Shown: piece after piece, positions 43,111-52,507 of the stretch
Layout: each line of letters starts with the position of its first letter
How positions within the stretch are numbered: position 1 is the first letter of the stretch
NCBI GenBank assembly: GCA_037201625.1
Contig: JBBCGR010000002.1
Location: 124,001-188,000 of the forward strand
Source: JAMXLO01 sp037201625
GTDB taxonomy: Bacteria > Pseudomonadota > Alphaproteobacteria > Acetobacterales > Acetobacteraceae
Length of the DNA: 64,000 bases
Direction of reading: 5' to 3'
The notes under the pieces: model-generated
The model's input: the letters and a program-made list of their open reading frames with translations, nothing else
Databases searched by the model: none
Told to the model about the DNA's origin: nothing
Position numbers and translations under genes: made by a program

Positions 43111-45987
43111 ATGGCTCTGATCGGAGAGCCCGTGAGCGAGCACTCGATTTCGTTCGGTCCTTTTCGCCTGGTTCCGGCTAGACAGCAGCTCCTGGATGGC
43201 GGCCAGCCGGTACGGCTGGGCAGCCGAGCACTGGAAATCCTCATCGCACTGACCGAACGGCCAGGCGAAGTGGTCAGCAAGGATGAGCTTACGGCGCGCG
43301 CCTGGCCCGACACGTTCGTCGAGGAAGGCAACCTGCGCGTGCACATCGCCGGCCTGCGGCGGGCGCTGGGCGACGGGCATGACGGCAAGCGCTACCTGGC
43401 CACGGTGCCCGGCCGGGGATACCGCTTCATCGCGCCCGTCACCGTGGCGGCGACGCCGCTCGTGGCACCGCCGCCGGCGCCGGCGCGGACACCCGCCCCC
43501 TCGCTGCCGAGTTCCGTCACCCGCACCATCGGCCGCGGCGACATCGTCGCCTCGCTCGCGGCGCAGTTGGCGCAGCGGCGGTTCATCACCATCGTGGGGC
43601 CGGGCGGCATCGGCAAGACGACCGTGGCGCTCGCCGTGGCGGACCGCGTGCGGGCGGCGCAGCCGGGCCGGGTCTGCTTCATCGACCTGTCACCGATCGC
43701 CGACCCGCAACTGGTGCCGAGCGCGCTCGCCGCCGCGCTGAGCGGCGAGATCCATGCGTCGGACCCGATTCCCGGCCTGCTCGCCCTGCTCCGCGAGGAG
43801 CGCATGCTGCTGGTGCTCGACAGTTGCGAGCACGTGGTCGAGATGGCGGCGGTGCTGGCCGAGCGGCTGCTGCGCGGGGTGCCGGGCCTGCACGTGCTGG
43901 CCACCAGCCGCGAACCGCTGCGTGCCGAGGGCGAGCGGGTGCACCACCTGGCGCCGCTCGACAGTCCCGCGCCCGCGCCCGGCATGACCGCGGCGGAGGC
44001 GATCGCCTATCCGGCGGTGCAGCTTTTCGTCGAGCGCGCGGCGGCGAGCGTCGACACGTTCGAGCTTACCGATGCGATCGCCCCGATCGTGGCGGATATC
44101 TGCCGCCGGCTGGACGGCATTCCGCTCGCGATCGAACTCGCCGCGGCACGGGTGGATGCGTTCGGCGTGCGCGAACTGGCGGCCCGCCTGAACGACCGGA
44201 TCAGGCTGCTGACGCGCGGGCGCCGCACGGCGCTGCCGCGGCACCAGACGCTGGCGGCAACCCTCGACTGGAGCTACCATTTCCTGCCCGAGCCCGAGCA
44301 GGTCATGCTGCGGCGCCTGGCGATCTTCGTCGGCCCGTTCACCGCGCAGTCGGCCGATGCCATCGCCGGCACCGCGAGCGACGAGGCGCCCGACTTCACC
44401 GAACTGATCGCCAATCTGGTCGCCAAGTCGCTGGTCGCCGCCGATGTCGGCAGCGTCATCGTGCACTACCGGCTGCTGGACACCACGCGGGCCTATGCGC
44501 TCGACCGGCTGGGCGACAGCAATGAGTTGCCGGCCATCGCGCGGCGCCACGCCGAGTACTACCGCGACCGGTTCGACCGCGCGGCCGCCCGGTCCGAGGC
44601 CGTGCCGCGCGCGGAGTGGCTGGCGGCGTATGGCCGCGATGTCGACGAGGTGCGCGCCGCGCTGGAATGGTGCTTCTCGCCCGAGGGCGACCGGGCGATC
44701 GGGGTGTCCCTCACCATCGCCTCGGTGCCGCTCTGGATGCAGCTTTCGCTGCTGGGCGAGTGCCATGCCTCGGTCGAGAAGGCGCTCGCCGCGGTCGATG
44801 CATCGTCGAACGGGCGGGATGAGATGCTGCTCCGCGCGGCATTCGGCATGTCGCTGCTCTACACGCTGGGACCGGTCAGCGAGACCGGCCTCACCTGGGA
44901 GCGTGTGCTGCGGCTCGCCGAAAGCCTGGACGACCGCGAGTACCAGTTGCGCGCGCTGTACGGCCTGTGGCTCTACCGCACCCTGGTGCGTGACTTTCGC
45001 GGCGCGCTGGAGCCGGCCCGGCAGTTCGAGCGGATCGCCGGGACGAGTGCCGACAGGACCGACGCCGCGATGGCCGACCGCATGATCGGCATGGCGCTGC
45101 ATTATCTGGGCGATCAGGCGCAGGCGCGTGTGCATATCGATCGCAGCCTGGACATGCCGCTGCGCACCAATCGCCGGCTCCACACCGTGCGCTACGGTGT
45201 CGACCAGCGGGTCGGCTCGCTCACGCAGCTGTCCCGCATCCTGTGGCTGCAGGGGCTGCCCGAACAGGCGATGCGCGCCGCGCACACCGCCATCGAGGAC
45301 GCCAGGATGCTGGATCACGGCAATTCGCTGTGCCTGGCGCTGGCCGATGGGGCCGGCCTGATCGCGGCCTGGACGAGCGATGTGGCGGAAGCGCGCCACC
45401 TGGTGACGATGCTGAGCGATACCGCCGAGAAGCATGCGCTGGGGGTCTGGCGCACCTACGGGCGTGCGCTGGGCGGCTGGCTCGAGGCGCAGGCCGGCAA
45501 TCCCGCCGAGGGCGTCGCGGCGCTGCGGGCGGCGCTGGCGGATCTGCGGCAGACGCAGTTCGACATCCGCTACCCGCTCTATCTGGCGTGGCTGGCCGAG
45601 GCGCTGGGTGCTGCCGGCGAGCCGGTGGCCGGGCTGGCGGCGATCGAGGGCGTGCTGGATCGCGCGGAGCGGGCGGAGGAGCGATGGCACCTGCCGGAAC
45701 TGCTGCGGCTCAAGGGCTCGCTGCTGCTCCAGGCGGCGGCCCCGAATGCCGCCACGGCGGCCGCGGAGCAGTTCGAGCGCTCGCTGGAATTGGCGCGCCG
45801 GCAGGGTGCGCTGGCGTGGGAGTTGCGCGCGGCGACCAGCCTGGCGCGGCTCCGCGGGGACCGCCCGGCGCGCGACCTGCTTGCCGCGGTGGTGGGCCGC
45901 TTCACCGAGGGCTTGGCCACCGGCGATATGGTGGCGGCGGCGGCATTGCTGGCGACGCTCGACGCCGCGCCTGACGCGATGCCGTGA
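43111..45987 (+). CDS. Winged-helix (OmpR-type) transcriptional regulator with STAND ATPase
   Basis: A 958-residue regulator. Residues about 10-105 form an OmpR-type winged helix (GSRALEILIALTERPGEVVSKDELTARAWP). From about residue 130 an NB-ARC/AAA-like ATPase follows with Walker A GPGGIGKTT, Walker B LLVLDSCEHV and the sensor LHVLATSREPLR. The C-terminal part is helical and TPR-like with several AxxxGxLLL-type repeats. Such proteins are signal-responsive activators in which ATP binding controls DNA binding. No receiver domain is present. The target is unknown; the divergent membrane protein gene is the obvious candidate. Confidence 0.9.
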   Translation: MALIGEPVSEHSISFGPFRLVPARQQLLDGGQPVRLGSRALEILIALTERPGEVVSKDELTARAWPDTFVEEGNLRVHIAGLRRALGDGHDGKRYLATVPGRGYRFIAPVTVAATPLVAPPPAPARTPAPSLPSSVTRTIGRGDIVASLAAQLAQRRFITIVGPGGIGKTTVALAVADRVRAAQPGRVCFIDLSPIADPQLVPSALAAALSGEIHASDPIPGLLALLREERMLLVLDSCEHVVEMAAVLAERLLRGVPGLHVLATSREPLRAEGERVHHLAPLDSPAPAPGMTAAEAIAYPAVQLFVERAAASVDTFELTDAIAPIVADICRRLDGIPLAIELAAARVDAFGVRELAARLNDRIRLLTRGRRTALPRHQTLAATLDWSYHFLPEPEQVMLRRLAIFVGPFTAQSADAIAGTASDEAPDFTELIANLVAKSLVAADVGSVIVHYRLLDTTRAYALDRLGDSNELPAIARRHAEYYRDRFDRAAARSEAVPRAEWLAAYGRDVDEVRAALEWCFSPEGDRAIGVSLTIASVPLWMQLSLLGECHASVEKALAAVDASSNGRDEMLLRAAFGMSLLYTLGPVSETGLTWERVLRLAESLDDREYQLRALYGLWLYRTLVRDFRGALEPARQFERIAGTSADRTDAAMADRMIGMALHYLGDQAQARVHIDRSLDMPLRTNRRLHTVRYGVDQRVGSLTQLSRILWLQGLPEQAMRAAHTAIEDARMLDHGNSLCLALADGAGLIAAWTSDVAEARHLVTMLSDTAEKHALGVWRTYGRALGGWLEAQAGNPAEGVAALRAALADLRQTQFDIRYPLYLAWLAEALGAAGEPVAGLAAIEGVLDRAERAEERWHLPELLRLKGSLLLQAAAPNAATAAAEQFERSLELARRQGALAWELRAATSLARLRGDRPARDLLAAVVGRFTEGLATGDMVAAAALLATLDAAPDAMP

Positions 45988-46060
45988 GCCAGGCCACGCA
46001 TCGCCGCGCGGTGCGTTCCTGAGGTTCCGCGCCAGCGCGGACCACGGAAGGAACCATGCG

Positions 46061-46456
46061 ATGCTCAGGATCATCAGGAATACCGCCCTCGCCGCCGCCC
46101 TGCTCGCCGCGCCGGCGGGCCTCGCATTCGCGCAGAGCAGCGGTGGCGGAGCCGGCGGTGGTGCAGGCGGCGGCGCTGCTGGCGGAGCGGGGGCCGGGGC
46201 GGCCGCCGGCTCGGGCGGGATGTCGGGCGGTCCATCGGCGGGCGCCGGCAGCATGGGCACGGCGGGCAGCGGCGGCGCGCAATCCTACGCCGCCCCGGCG
46301 GTGACGAACCCTGGCACCCAGCCGTCGGGCACGGGCGTTCCCAACTCGCTCAGCCCCAACGCCGCCGCCGATTCGACGCTGAACGGCACCGCCAACGGAA
46401 CGGCGGCCACGGGCGGGACGATCGCCGGGAGCACGCCTTCGGCGCCCCGCCGCTGA
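46061..46456 (+). CDS. Secreted Gly/Ala/Ser-rich low-complexity protein
   Basis: A 131-residue protein with a clear Sec signal peptide (RIIRNTALAAALLAAPAGLAFA, cleavage after AFA). The mature part is dominated by Gly, Ala and Ser (GGGAGGGAGGGAAGGAGAG), then Thr, Asn and Pro. An AAGGAACC ribosome-binding site supports the ATG at 46061. Export with low complexity suggests an unstructured periplasmic or surface protein. No family is recognisable. Confidence 0.7.
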   Translation: MLRIIRNTALAAALLAAPAGLAFAQSSGGGAGGGAGGGAAGGAGAGAAAGSGGMSGGPSAGAGSMGTAGSGGAQSYAAPAVTNPGTQPSGTGVPNSLSPNAAADSTLNGTANGTAATGGTIAGSTPSAPRR

Positions 46457-46513
46457 AGCGCGATCCGCGCTGATGGAACCACCGGCGCGGTCGATCGCGC
46501 GGTCTCCGACGAC

Positions 46514-46562
46514 CAGCCGGAGCGGGTTGCGTGAGCCTGCACGAACGGAATCTGCTCTAGCC
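46514..46562. repeat. Dispersed 45-50 bp repeat, copy 3
   Basis: gccggagcgggttgcgtgag followed by cctgcacgaacggaatctgc and tctag matches the copies at 34182 and 35541. The gap 46457-46772 contains this repeat and no convincing gene. Confidence 0.65.
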
Positions 46563-46772
46563 TTGTCACCGCTGGTGCCCCCCGCCATGCGGTGACGGCG
46601 AGGCGGCGGGCAGCGTGCCCCTTCAAGGCGCGCGTCCCTGTCCGCCACGCCGGGCCCTGTTCTCCCCCAGTTCTTGTCCTTCACAGGGCACCACTCCAAT
46701 ATCCAGCGCGCCGACGCGGACGCCCGGTCACGGCCGGGTGATGCGATTCGGCTGGATCGCGGAGCGGGCCTG

Positions 46773-47834
46773 ATGCCTTTGTACCCGGCCTACACCACAA
46801 CGGTGGTCGGCGCCCACAGCGTGCCCCGATGGTTCGAAGCTCTCGACCGCCAGGTCACGCTGGGACAGCTCACGCCCGACGATCTGCGGGATGCGCAGTT
46901 CCGGGCCATGCAGGCCGCCATCCTGGAGCAGGAGACGGCCGGCATCGACGTCATCACCGGCGGCGAGATGAACCGGCGGACGCATAACCGCCACGCCCCG
47001 CCCAACGCCATGCTCAACCATTTCTGGCAGCGCATCCCCGGCTTCGTCGCGGTCAACCGGCCGAAGCAGATCAGCCAGCGCGACCCGAACGTGTTCCATC
47101 CCGCCGCGGTGTGCCGTGGGCCGATCGATACCACCGCCGATCTCGGCCTGGTCGACGAGTTCCTCACGGTCTCGGCCTACGCGCGCAAGCCGGTGAAGAT
47201 CACCATGACCGGGCCGCATCTGCTGGCCGCGGTCGCCTATGACGAATACTACGGCGACCTGCCGCGCATGATGCGCGATCTCGGCAAGCTGCTGCACCAC
47301 AACTTCAGGCGGCTCGCCGCGGCCGGCTGCCGGCACATCCAGATCGACGAACCCTATTTCACCATGGCCGGCGACCAGGAGGTGCGCGCCGCCGTCGACG
47401 CGATCAACCTTGCGATCGAGGACATGCCGGACGACATGCACGTCCTGGTGCATGTCTGCCAGGGCAACTACGCTGTGGGCGCCGACTATGACGGCCAGAT
47501 CGGCCATCGCTATTTCGACACCGGCCGCTACAAGGCCGACATCATCACCAGGATCGGGTGCGACGCCCTGCTGATCGAGCACGACATGACGCAGCATTAC
47601 CAAGGGCTGCTGGGCAACAAGCAACTCGGCGTGGGGGCGGTGGACGTCCAGGACCTCCATGTCGAGAGCGGCGAACTGGTCGCCGAGCGCATCCGCGCCT
47701 ACGGCTGGCTCGCGCCCGAGCAGACCCTCATCACCAGTTCCTGCGGCTTCAACCACCTGCCGCGCGAGGTGGCCGCCGGCAAGCTCCGGGCGATGCGCCA
47801 GGCGCAGATCATCCTCGGCAAGGCGGGCGCCTGA
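46773..47834 (+). CDS. MetE C-terminal-like methyltransferase (vitamin-B12-independent methionine synthase family)
   Basis: A 353-residue protein with the MetE catalytic barrel only. The zinc ligands are recognisable: His and Cys in LVHVCQGNY, Glu or Asp in ALLIEHD, and Cys in ITSSCGFNHLPREVA. Early DVITGGEMNRRTHN and later HIQIDEPYFTM are conserved. I chose the Met at 46773 because GGAGCGGG lies 7 bases upstream; the open frame begins 33 codons earlier. Short MetE-like proteins without the N-terminal domain often act in methyl transfer other than normal methionine synthesis. Confidence 0.85.
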   Translation: MPLYPAYTTTVVGAHSVPRWFEALDRQVTLGQLTPDDLRDAQFRAMQAAILEQETAGIDVITGGEMNRRTHNRHAPPNAMLNHFWQRIPGFVAVNRPKQISQRDPNVFHPAAVCRGPIDTTADLGLVDEFLTVSAYARKPVKITMTGPHLLAAVAYDEYYGDLPRMMRDLGKLLHHNFRRLAAAGCRHIQIDEPYFTMAGDQEVRAAVDAINLAIEDMPDDMHVLVHVCQGNYAVGADYDGQIGHRYFDTGRYKADIITRIGCDALLIEHDMTQHYQGLLGNKQLGVGAVDVQDLHVESGELVAERIRAYGWLAPEQTLITSSCGFNHLPREVAAGKLRAMRQAQIILGKAGA

Positions 47835-47842
47835 GACACGCC

Positions 47843-49870
47843 ATGACGGGAGGAGAGCGCAGGGCCGGCCGCGTGCGAACCGATCTCCGCCTCACGGCGG
47901 AGCAGTTGCGCGTGGCCGAGGAAACCGCCGGGATCGGGATCTTCGAGCTGGACCTGCGGTCGGGCCGCTGGATCACCACGCCGCACGTCGCCTGGCTGTT
48001 CGGCTTCGATCCGCGCGGCGCCGGGCGCACGCTGGTCGAGTGGGAGGAGGTCATCCTCGCCGACGACCGGCTGAAGCTGCGGGCGGCGATCGAGGCGGCC
48101 GGCCAGAGCGGCGCGTTCGCCACCGAGTTCCGCGTCACGCACCCGGACGGCAGCCTGCACTGGCTGGCGGCGAAGGGGCATGTGGCGCGCGACGAGGGCC
48201 AGGCGCCGCGATGGCTGCGCGGCACCTGCCTCGACATCACCGACCGCAAGATGCTGGAGATCCGCCTGCTGGCGACCGGCGAGGCGCTCGAGGCGCGGGT
48301 GCGGGAACGGGCGCAGGAACTGGAGGCCAGCTACGCCAGGCTGCACGAGACCGAGCGGCGCTTCCGCGTGCTGGTCGAGGGCGTCACCGACTACGCGATC
48401 TTCATGCTCGACCCGGACGGCTACGTGGTGAACTGGAACCCGGGCGCGGAGCGGCTCAAGGGCTATTCCGCGCCGGAGATCCTGGGCCAGCACTTCTCGC
48501 GCTTCTACTCCGAGGAGGATCGTGCGGCCGGACTGCCCGAGAAGTTCACCGCGCAGGCGGTCACCACGGGCAAGTTCGAGGGCGAAGGCTGGCGGGTCAG
48601 GAAGGACGGCAGCCGGTTCTGGGCCAACGTCGTGCTGCACGCGATCCGCGATCCCGGCGGCCGGCTGCTGGGCTTCGCCAAGGTGACGCGCGACCTCACG
48701 GAGCGGCGGGCGGCGGAGGAGCAGCTTCGCCAGGCGCAGAAGATGGAGGCGATCGGCCAGCTCACCGGCGGTATCGCGCATGATTTCAACAACCTGCTGA
48801 CGGTGATCACCGGCAACCTGGAGACCCTGCAGCGCCGCCTCGCCGACCGGTCCGACACCAACGTGCAGCGGCTGATCAATTCCGCGCTGCACGGCGCCTC
48901 GCGCGCGGCCCTGCTGACCAACCAGCTACTGGCGTTCTCGCGCCGGCAGGCGCTCGACCCGACCTCGATCTCGGTCAACGCGCTCATCACCCGGATGTCC
49001 GAACTGCTGCGCCGGACCCTGCCGGAGACGATCGCGATGGAGACGGTCCTGGCCGGCGGCGTGTGGAACACCTTCGCGGATGCCAACCAGCTCGAGAACT
49101 GCCTGCTGAACCTCGCGGTGAACGCGCGCGACGCGATGCCCGACGGCGGCAAGCTCACGATCGAGGCGGCCAACGTCTATCTCGACGAGGAGTACGCGGC
49201 GATCGCGGACGTGCCGCCGGGTCAGTATGTCGGGCTGTTCGTCAGCGACACCGGCACCGGCATGACGCCCGAGGTCGCCGACAAGGCGTTCGACCCGTTC
49301 TTCACCACCAAGGAGATCGGCCGCGGCACCGGCCTCGGCCTGTCGCAGGTCTACGGCTTCGTCCGGCAGTCGGGCGGGCACGTGAAGATCTACAGCGAGG
49401 CCGGCGCCGGCACGACCGTGAAGATCTACCTGCCCCGGCTGCTCGCGGCCGCCGCGGCGGCCGAGCCCGTGCAGCCCGCCCCGATCGTCCCCATGGGCAG
49501 CGGCGAGGCGGTCCTGGTGGTCGAGGACGAGCCCGAGGTCCGCGATTTCACCGTGGGCCTGGTGCGCGAACTCGGCTACCGGACGATCGAGGCGGCCGAC
49601 GCCCCGACCGCGCTCCGGCTGATCGACGAGGGGCATCCGGTGGCACTGCTGTTCACCGATGTCGGGCTGCCGGGCGGCATGAACGGCCGGCAACTGGCTG
49701 AGGCCGCGCGGCGGCGGCGGCCCGGGCTGAAGGTGCTGTTCACCAGCGGCTATGCCCGCAACGCCATCGTGCACCACGGGCGCCTCGATCCGGGCGTGCA
49801 GTTGATCACCAAGCCGTTCACCTACATGGGCCTCGCGGTCAAGCTGCGGCAGGTGCTGGACGGCGTGTAG
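47843..49870 (+). CDS. PAS-PAS hybrid histidine kinase with C-terminal receiver
   Basis: A 675-residue cytoplasmic sensor. Two PAS domains (about residues 20-130 and 165-275), each followed by PAC-like sequence, a short coiled coil between, then the phospho-acceptor region GGIAHDFNNLLTVITGNLETLQ (about residue 310) and a GHKL ATPase with GTGLGLSQVYGFVRQSGGH. The C-terminal receiver has VLVVEDEPEVRDFTV, LLFTDVGLPGGMNG and ITKPFTYMGL. No membrane segment is present. It starts 8 bp after the MetE-like gene and may be cotranscribed with it. The partner output protein is unknown. Confidence 0.9.
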   Translation: MTGGERRAGRVRTDLRLTAEQLRVAEETAGIGIFELDLRSGRWITTPHVAWLFGFDPRGAGRTLVEWEEVILADDRLKLRAAIEAAGQSGAFATEFRVTHPDGSLHWLAAKGHVARDEGQAPRWLRGTCLDITDRKMLEIRLLATGEALEARVRERAQELEASYARLHETERRFRVLVEGVTDYAIFMLDPDGYVVNWNPGAERLKGYSAPEILGQHFSRFYSEEDRAAGLPEKFTAQAVTTGKFEGEGWRVRKDGSRFWANVVLHAIRDPGGRLLGFAKVTRDLTERRAAEEQLRQAQKMEAIGQLTGGIAHDFNNLLTVITGNLETLQRRLADRSDTNVQRLINSALHGASRAALLTNQLLAFSRRQALDPTSISVNALITRMSELLRRTLPETIAMETVLAGGVWNTFADANQLENCLLNLAVNARDAMPDGGKLTIEAANVYLDEEYAAIADVPPGQYVGLFVSDTGTGMTPEVADKAFDPFFTTKEIGRGTGLGLSQVYGFVRQSGGHVKIYSEAGAGTTVKIYLPRLLAAAAAAEPVQPAPIVPMGSGEAVLVVEDEPEVRDFTVGLVRELGYRTIEAADAPTALRLIDEGHPVALLFTDVGLPGGMNGRQLAEAARRRRPGLKVLFTSGYARNAIVHHGRLDPGVQLITKPFTYMGLAVKLRQVLDGV

Positions 49871-49896
49871 CGGCCGCCGCCCCCCGACACGCGAGC

Positions 49897-50298
49897 CTAC
49901 TTCGAGCTGCCGCCCGGCACCCACAGCACATCGTCGGCGCCGTCGCGGTTCAGCACCCTGGCCAGCACGAACAGATGGTCCGACAGCCGGTTGAGATAGT
50001 GCAGCAGCGCCGGCGTCACCGCCTCCTCCGCCGCGAGGCGCACCGCGGCACGCTCCGCCCGGCGGATCACCGTCCGCGCCAGATGGGCGTGCGCGGCGCC
50101 GGCCGAACCGCCCGGCAGGATGAAGCTGGTCAATCCCGGCAGGCGCGCATTCATCGCCGCCACCTCCGCCTCCAGCCGCACGACGACGGTCTCGGTCAGG
50201 CGAAGCCGCGCGCCGCCCTCGCCCGGCACCGACAGGTCGGCACCGACGTCGAACAGGTCGTTCTGGATGCGTGCCAGCATCGCATCGATCTGGGCCAA
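49897..50298 (-). pseudogene. PduO-type cobalamin adenosyltransferase, 5' part deleted
   Basis: The frame contains the C-terminal two thirds of an ATP:cob(I)alamin adenosyltransferase: LARIQNDLFDVGADLSVPGEG, FILPGGSAGAAHAHLARTVIRRAER and LNRLSDHLFVLARVLNRDGADDVLWVPG. The N-terminal ATP-binding stretch (TRTGD-like) is missing. The frame upstream of about 50298 is not adenosyltransferase but the interior of a hydantoinase A gene read in another frame. A Met at 50325 could allow translation of a truncated 142-residue protein, which would lack the ATP site. Confidence 0.85.
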
Positions 50299-51352
50299 CG
50301 GCGATGCGGCCCATCGAATCGACATGTGCGATCGAGCCGCCCCCAGCGCCGATCTCCACCATCTCGATCACCGGAATCCGCAGCGGCAGGCCGGAGCCTT
50401 TGCGAAACCGCCCAACCCGCGCGATCTCGAAGGAGCGCGACGTCTGCGGCCTGCCGTCATCGATAAGGCAGATCTTCGCCGTGGTGCCGCCCATGTCGAA
50501 CGACAGCACGTTGGCAATGCCGCACTGGCGCGCGATCGTCGCCGAGAAGATGGCGCCGCCCGCCGGACCACTTTCCACCAGGCGGATCGGGAACCGGCAC
50601 GCCGTCTCGATGGTGGTAAGCCCGCCGCCGGACAGCATCAGGAACACCGGCGCCGCAACGCCGACGTCTTGCAGGCCGGCGGCCAGTTCGCGCAGGTAGC
50701 GCGCCATCAGCGGCTGCACGTACGCGTTCGCCACCGTGGTGGAAAAGCGCTCCCACTCGCGCATCTCCGGCGAGACCTCGCTCGACAGCGAGATGGGGAT
50801 GTCCGGCAGTTCCTCGGCCAGGATCTCGCGCACGCGGCGCTCATGGGCGGAATTGACGAAGGCGTGCAGCAGACCGACCGCCAGGCTCTCCACTCCTTCC
50901 TGGCGCAGCACCGGCACCAGCGCGCGCACGGCCGCGGTGTCGAGCGGCAGCAGCACATTGCCTTCGTTGTCGAGACGCTCGGGCACCGGCAGGCGCAGGT
51001 GACGCGGCACCAGCGGCTGCGGCAGCACGATGTTGAGGTCGTATTGATCGTAACGGCTTTCGTTGCCCATCGCGATCACGTCGCGGAAGCCCGCCGTGGT
51101 CAGCAGCGCGGTGCGGGCTCCCTTGCGCTCGATCACCGCGTTGGTGGCAAGTGTGGTGCCGTGGATCACGATGGCGATGTCGCCGGCCGCCACGCCGGAC
51201 GCCTGGAGGATTTCCCGTACACCGACCATCACCCCCTGTTCAGGTGCGGATGGCGTAGTGAGGACCTTGATAGTTGTGCGCCTGCCGGCGTGCTCGAGCG
51301 CAAGATCGGTGAAAGTGCCGCCGATATCGACGGCAAGGCGGGCAGACGGCAT
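50290..51352 (-). pseudogene. Hydantoinase A, 3' half deleted at a junction with the adenosyltransferase
   Basis: The start MPSARLAVDIGGTFTDLALEH and the following 350 residues are a good second HyuA, including HGTTLATNAVIERKG, GGAIFSATIARQCG, LSFDMGGTTAKICLI and GAGGGSIAHVDSMGRIAVGP. Similarity stops at about 50295 and the frame goes on as meaningless Arg-rich sequence. The second half of HyuA, any hyuB, and the front of the adenosyltransferase gene are absent. The overlap at the junction (ttggcccagatcg) is shared by both reading frames. Confidence 0.85.
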
Positions 51353-51487
51353 CAAGTCCTCGGGCTGGGTGATCGGGACGGGCAGTGAACCCGTTCGCAC
51401 GGGGCGTGGCAAGCGCGGGATTGCCTGCGATTTGTCCCTGGCCGATCCTTGGGCTGCATGCGACGAAACGAACGGGAGCCGCCGCCG

Positions 51488-52456
51488 ATGCCGTCACGCC
51501 TGGTGCTTGCCGCCCTGATGCCCCGCGACGTCGTGGCGCGGGCACGCGAGGAGTTCGACGCCCTCGTGGTGGATGGCAGCGACGACATGTCCGCGCCTAA
51601 GGTGATCGAGGCTGCCACCGCCCATCGCGCCGATGCCATCATGTTCACCAACACGCTGCCGTTGAACGCCGAGGCCATCTCACAACTGCCCGCCAGCGTG
51701 CGGGTCGGTGCGACCAGCAGCGTGGGCTTCGACCACATCGACGTCGCCGCGGCGAAGGCGCGCGGCATCGTGGTCACCAACACGCCGGGCGTACTGACCG
51801 AGTGCACAGCCGATTTCGCGTTCATGATGCTGCTGGCGGCGGCGCGGCGCGCCTATGAGTACGACCGGATCATGCGCGCCGGCTGGCGCTACCGCATCGG
51901 CCAGGGCGACCTGCTGGGCGTGCGGGTCACCGGCAAGACCCTGGGCATCCTCGGCATGGGGCGCATCGGCCGGGCCATGGCCCAGCGGGCGCGCGGCTTC
52001 GACATGACCGTGCTGTACCATGCGCGCAACCGCCTGCCGCCGGAACTGGAACAGGGTGCCCGGTATTTCGACGACTTTCACGCGATGCTGCCGAATTGCG
52101 ACTTTCTGTCGCTGCACGCGCCGGCCGGACCGGCGACCGACAAGATCGTCGACGCAACGGCACTGGCAAGACTGAAGCCGGGCGCTGTGCTGGTGAATGT
52201 CTCCCGCGGCGGTCTGGTCGACGAAGAGGCTCTGCTTGGCGCGCTGGCGTCCGGCCAGTTGTTCGCAGCCGGCCTCGATGTGTTCCGCTCGGAGCCCGAC
52301 TACGACACGCGATTTGCCAAGCTGGACAACGTGATCCTCTCGCCACATGTCGGCAGCGCGTCGATGGAAACGCGCAACGCGATGGGCTTCCGCGCGCTGG
52401 ACAACATCGCCGCCGTGCTGGCGGGCAAGGCGGCGATCGACCCGCTGTGGCAGTGA
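51488..52456 (+). CDS. D-2-hydroxyacid dehydrogenase (glyoxylate reductase-like)
   Basis: A 322-residue NAD(P)-dependent dehydrogenase. The nucleotide loop reads GMGRIGRAMAQRARGFDM; the substrate and catalytic parts are VNVSRGGLVDEEALLGAL (Arg), GLDVFRSEP (Glu region) and LSPHVGSAS (His). It probably reduces glyoxylate or hydroxypyruvate, or oxidises 2-hydroxyacids. The Met at 51488 has GGGAG upstream and fits the family length better than the Met 13 codons earlier. Confidence 0.92.
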   Translation: MPSRLVLAALMPRDVVARAREEFDALVVDGSDDMSAPKVIEAATAHRADAIMFTNTLPLNAEAISQLPASVRVGATSSVGFDHIDVAAAKARGIVVTNTPGVLTECTADFAFMMLLAAARRAYEYDRIMRAGWRYRIGQGDLLGVRVTGKTLGILGMGRIGRAMAQRARGFDMTVLYHARNRLPPELEQGARYFDDFHAMLPNCDFLSLHAPAGPATDKIVDATALARLKPGAVLVNVSRGGLVDEEALLGALASGQLFAAGLDVFRSEPDYDTRFAKLDNVILSPHVGSASMETRNAMGFRALDNIAAVLAGKAAIDPLWQ

Positions 52457-52464
52457 CCGGCGCT

Positions 52465-52495
52465 GCGCGGCGGCCGGTTTGCACCGCCGCCGCGC
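52465..52495. terminator. GC-rich hairpin between convergent genes
   Basis: gcgcggcggc (52465-52474) pairs with gccgccgcgc (52486-52495), leaving an 11-base loop with ggtttgca. It sits between the stops of the dehydrogenase and the MmgE/PrpD gene and could end transcription from both sides. There is no T run, so its strength is uncertain. Confidence 0.5.
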
Positions 52496-52507
52496 GCACT
52501 CCCCGGT

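Noticed and set aside
49897..50325. An intact cobalamin adenosyltransferase
   Set aside because: The N-terminal ATP-binding segment is missing and the start lies in hydantoinase sequence.
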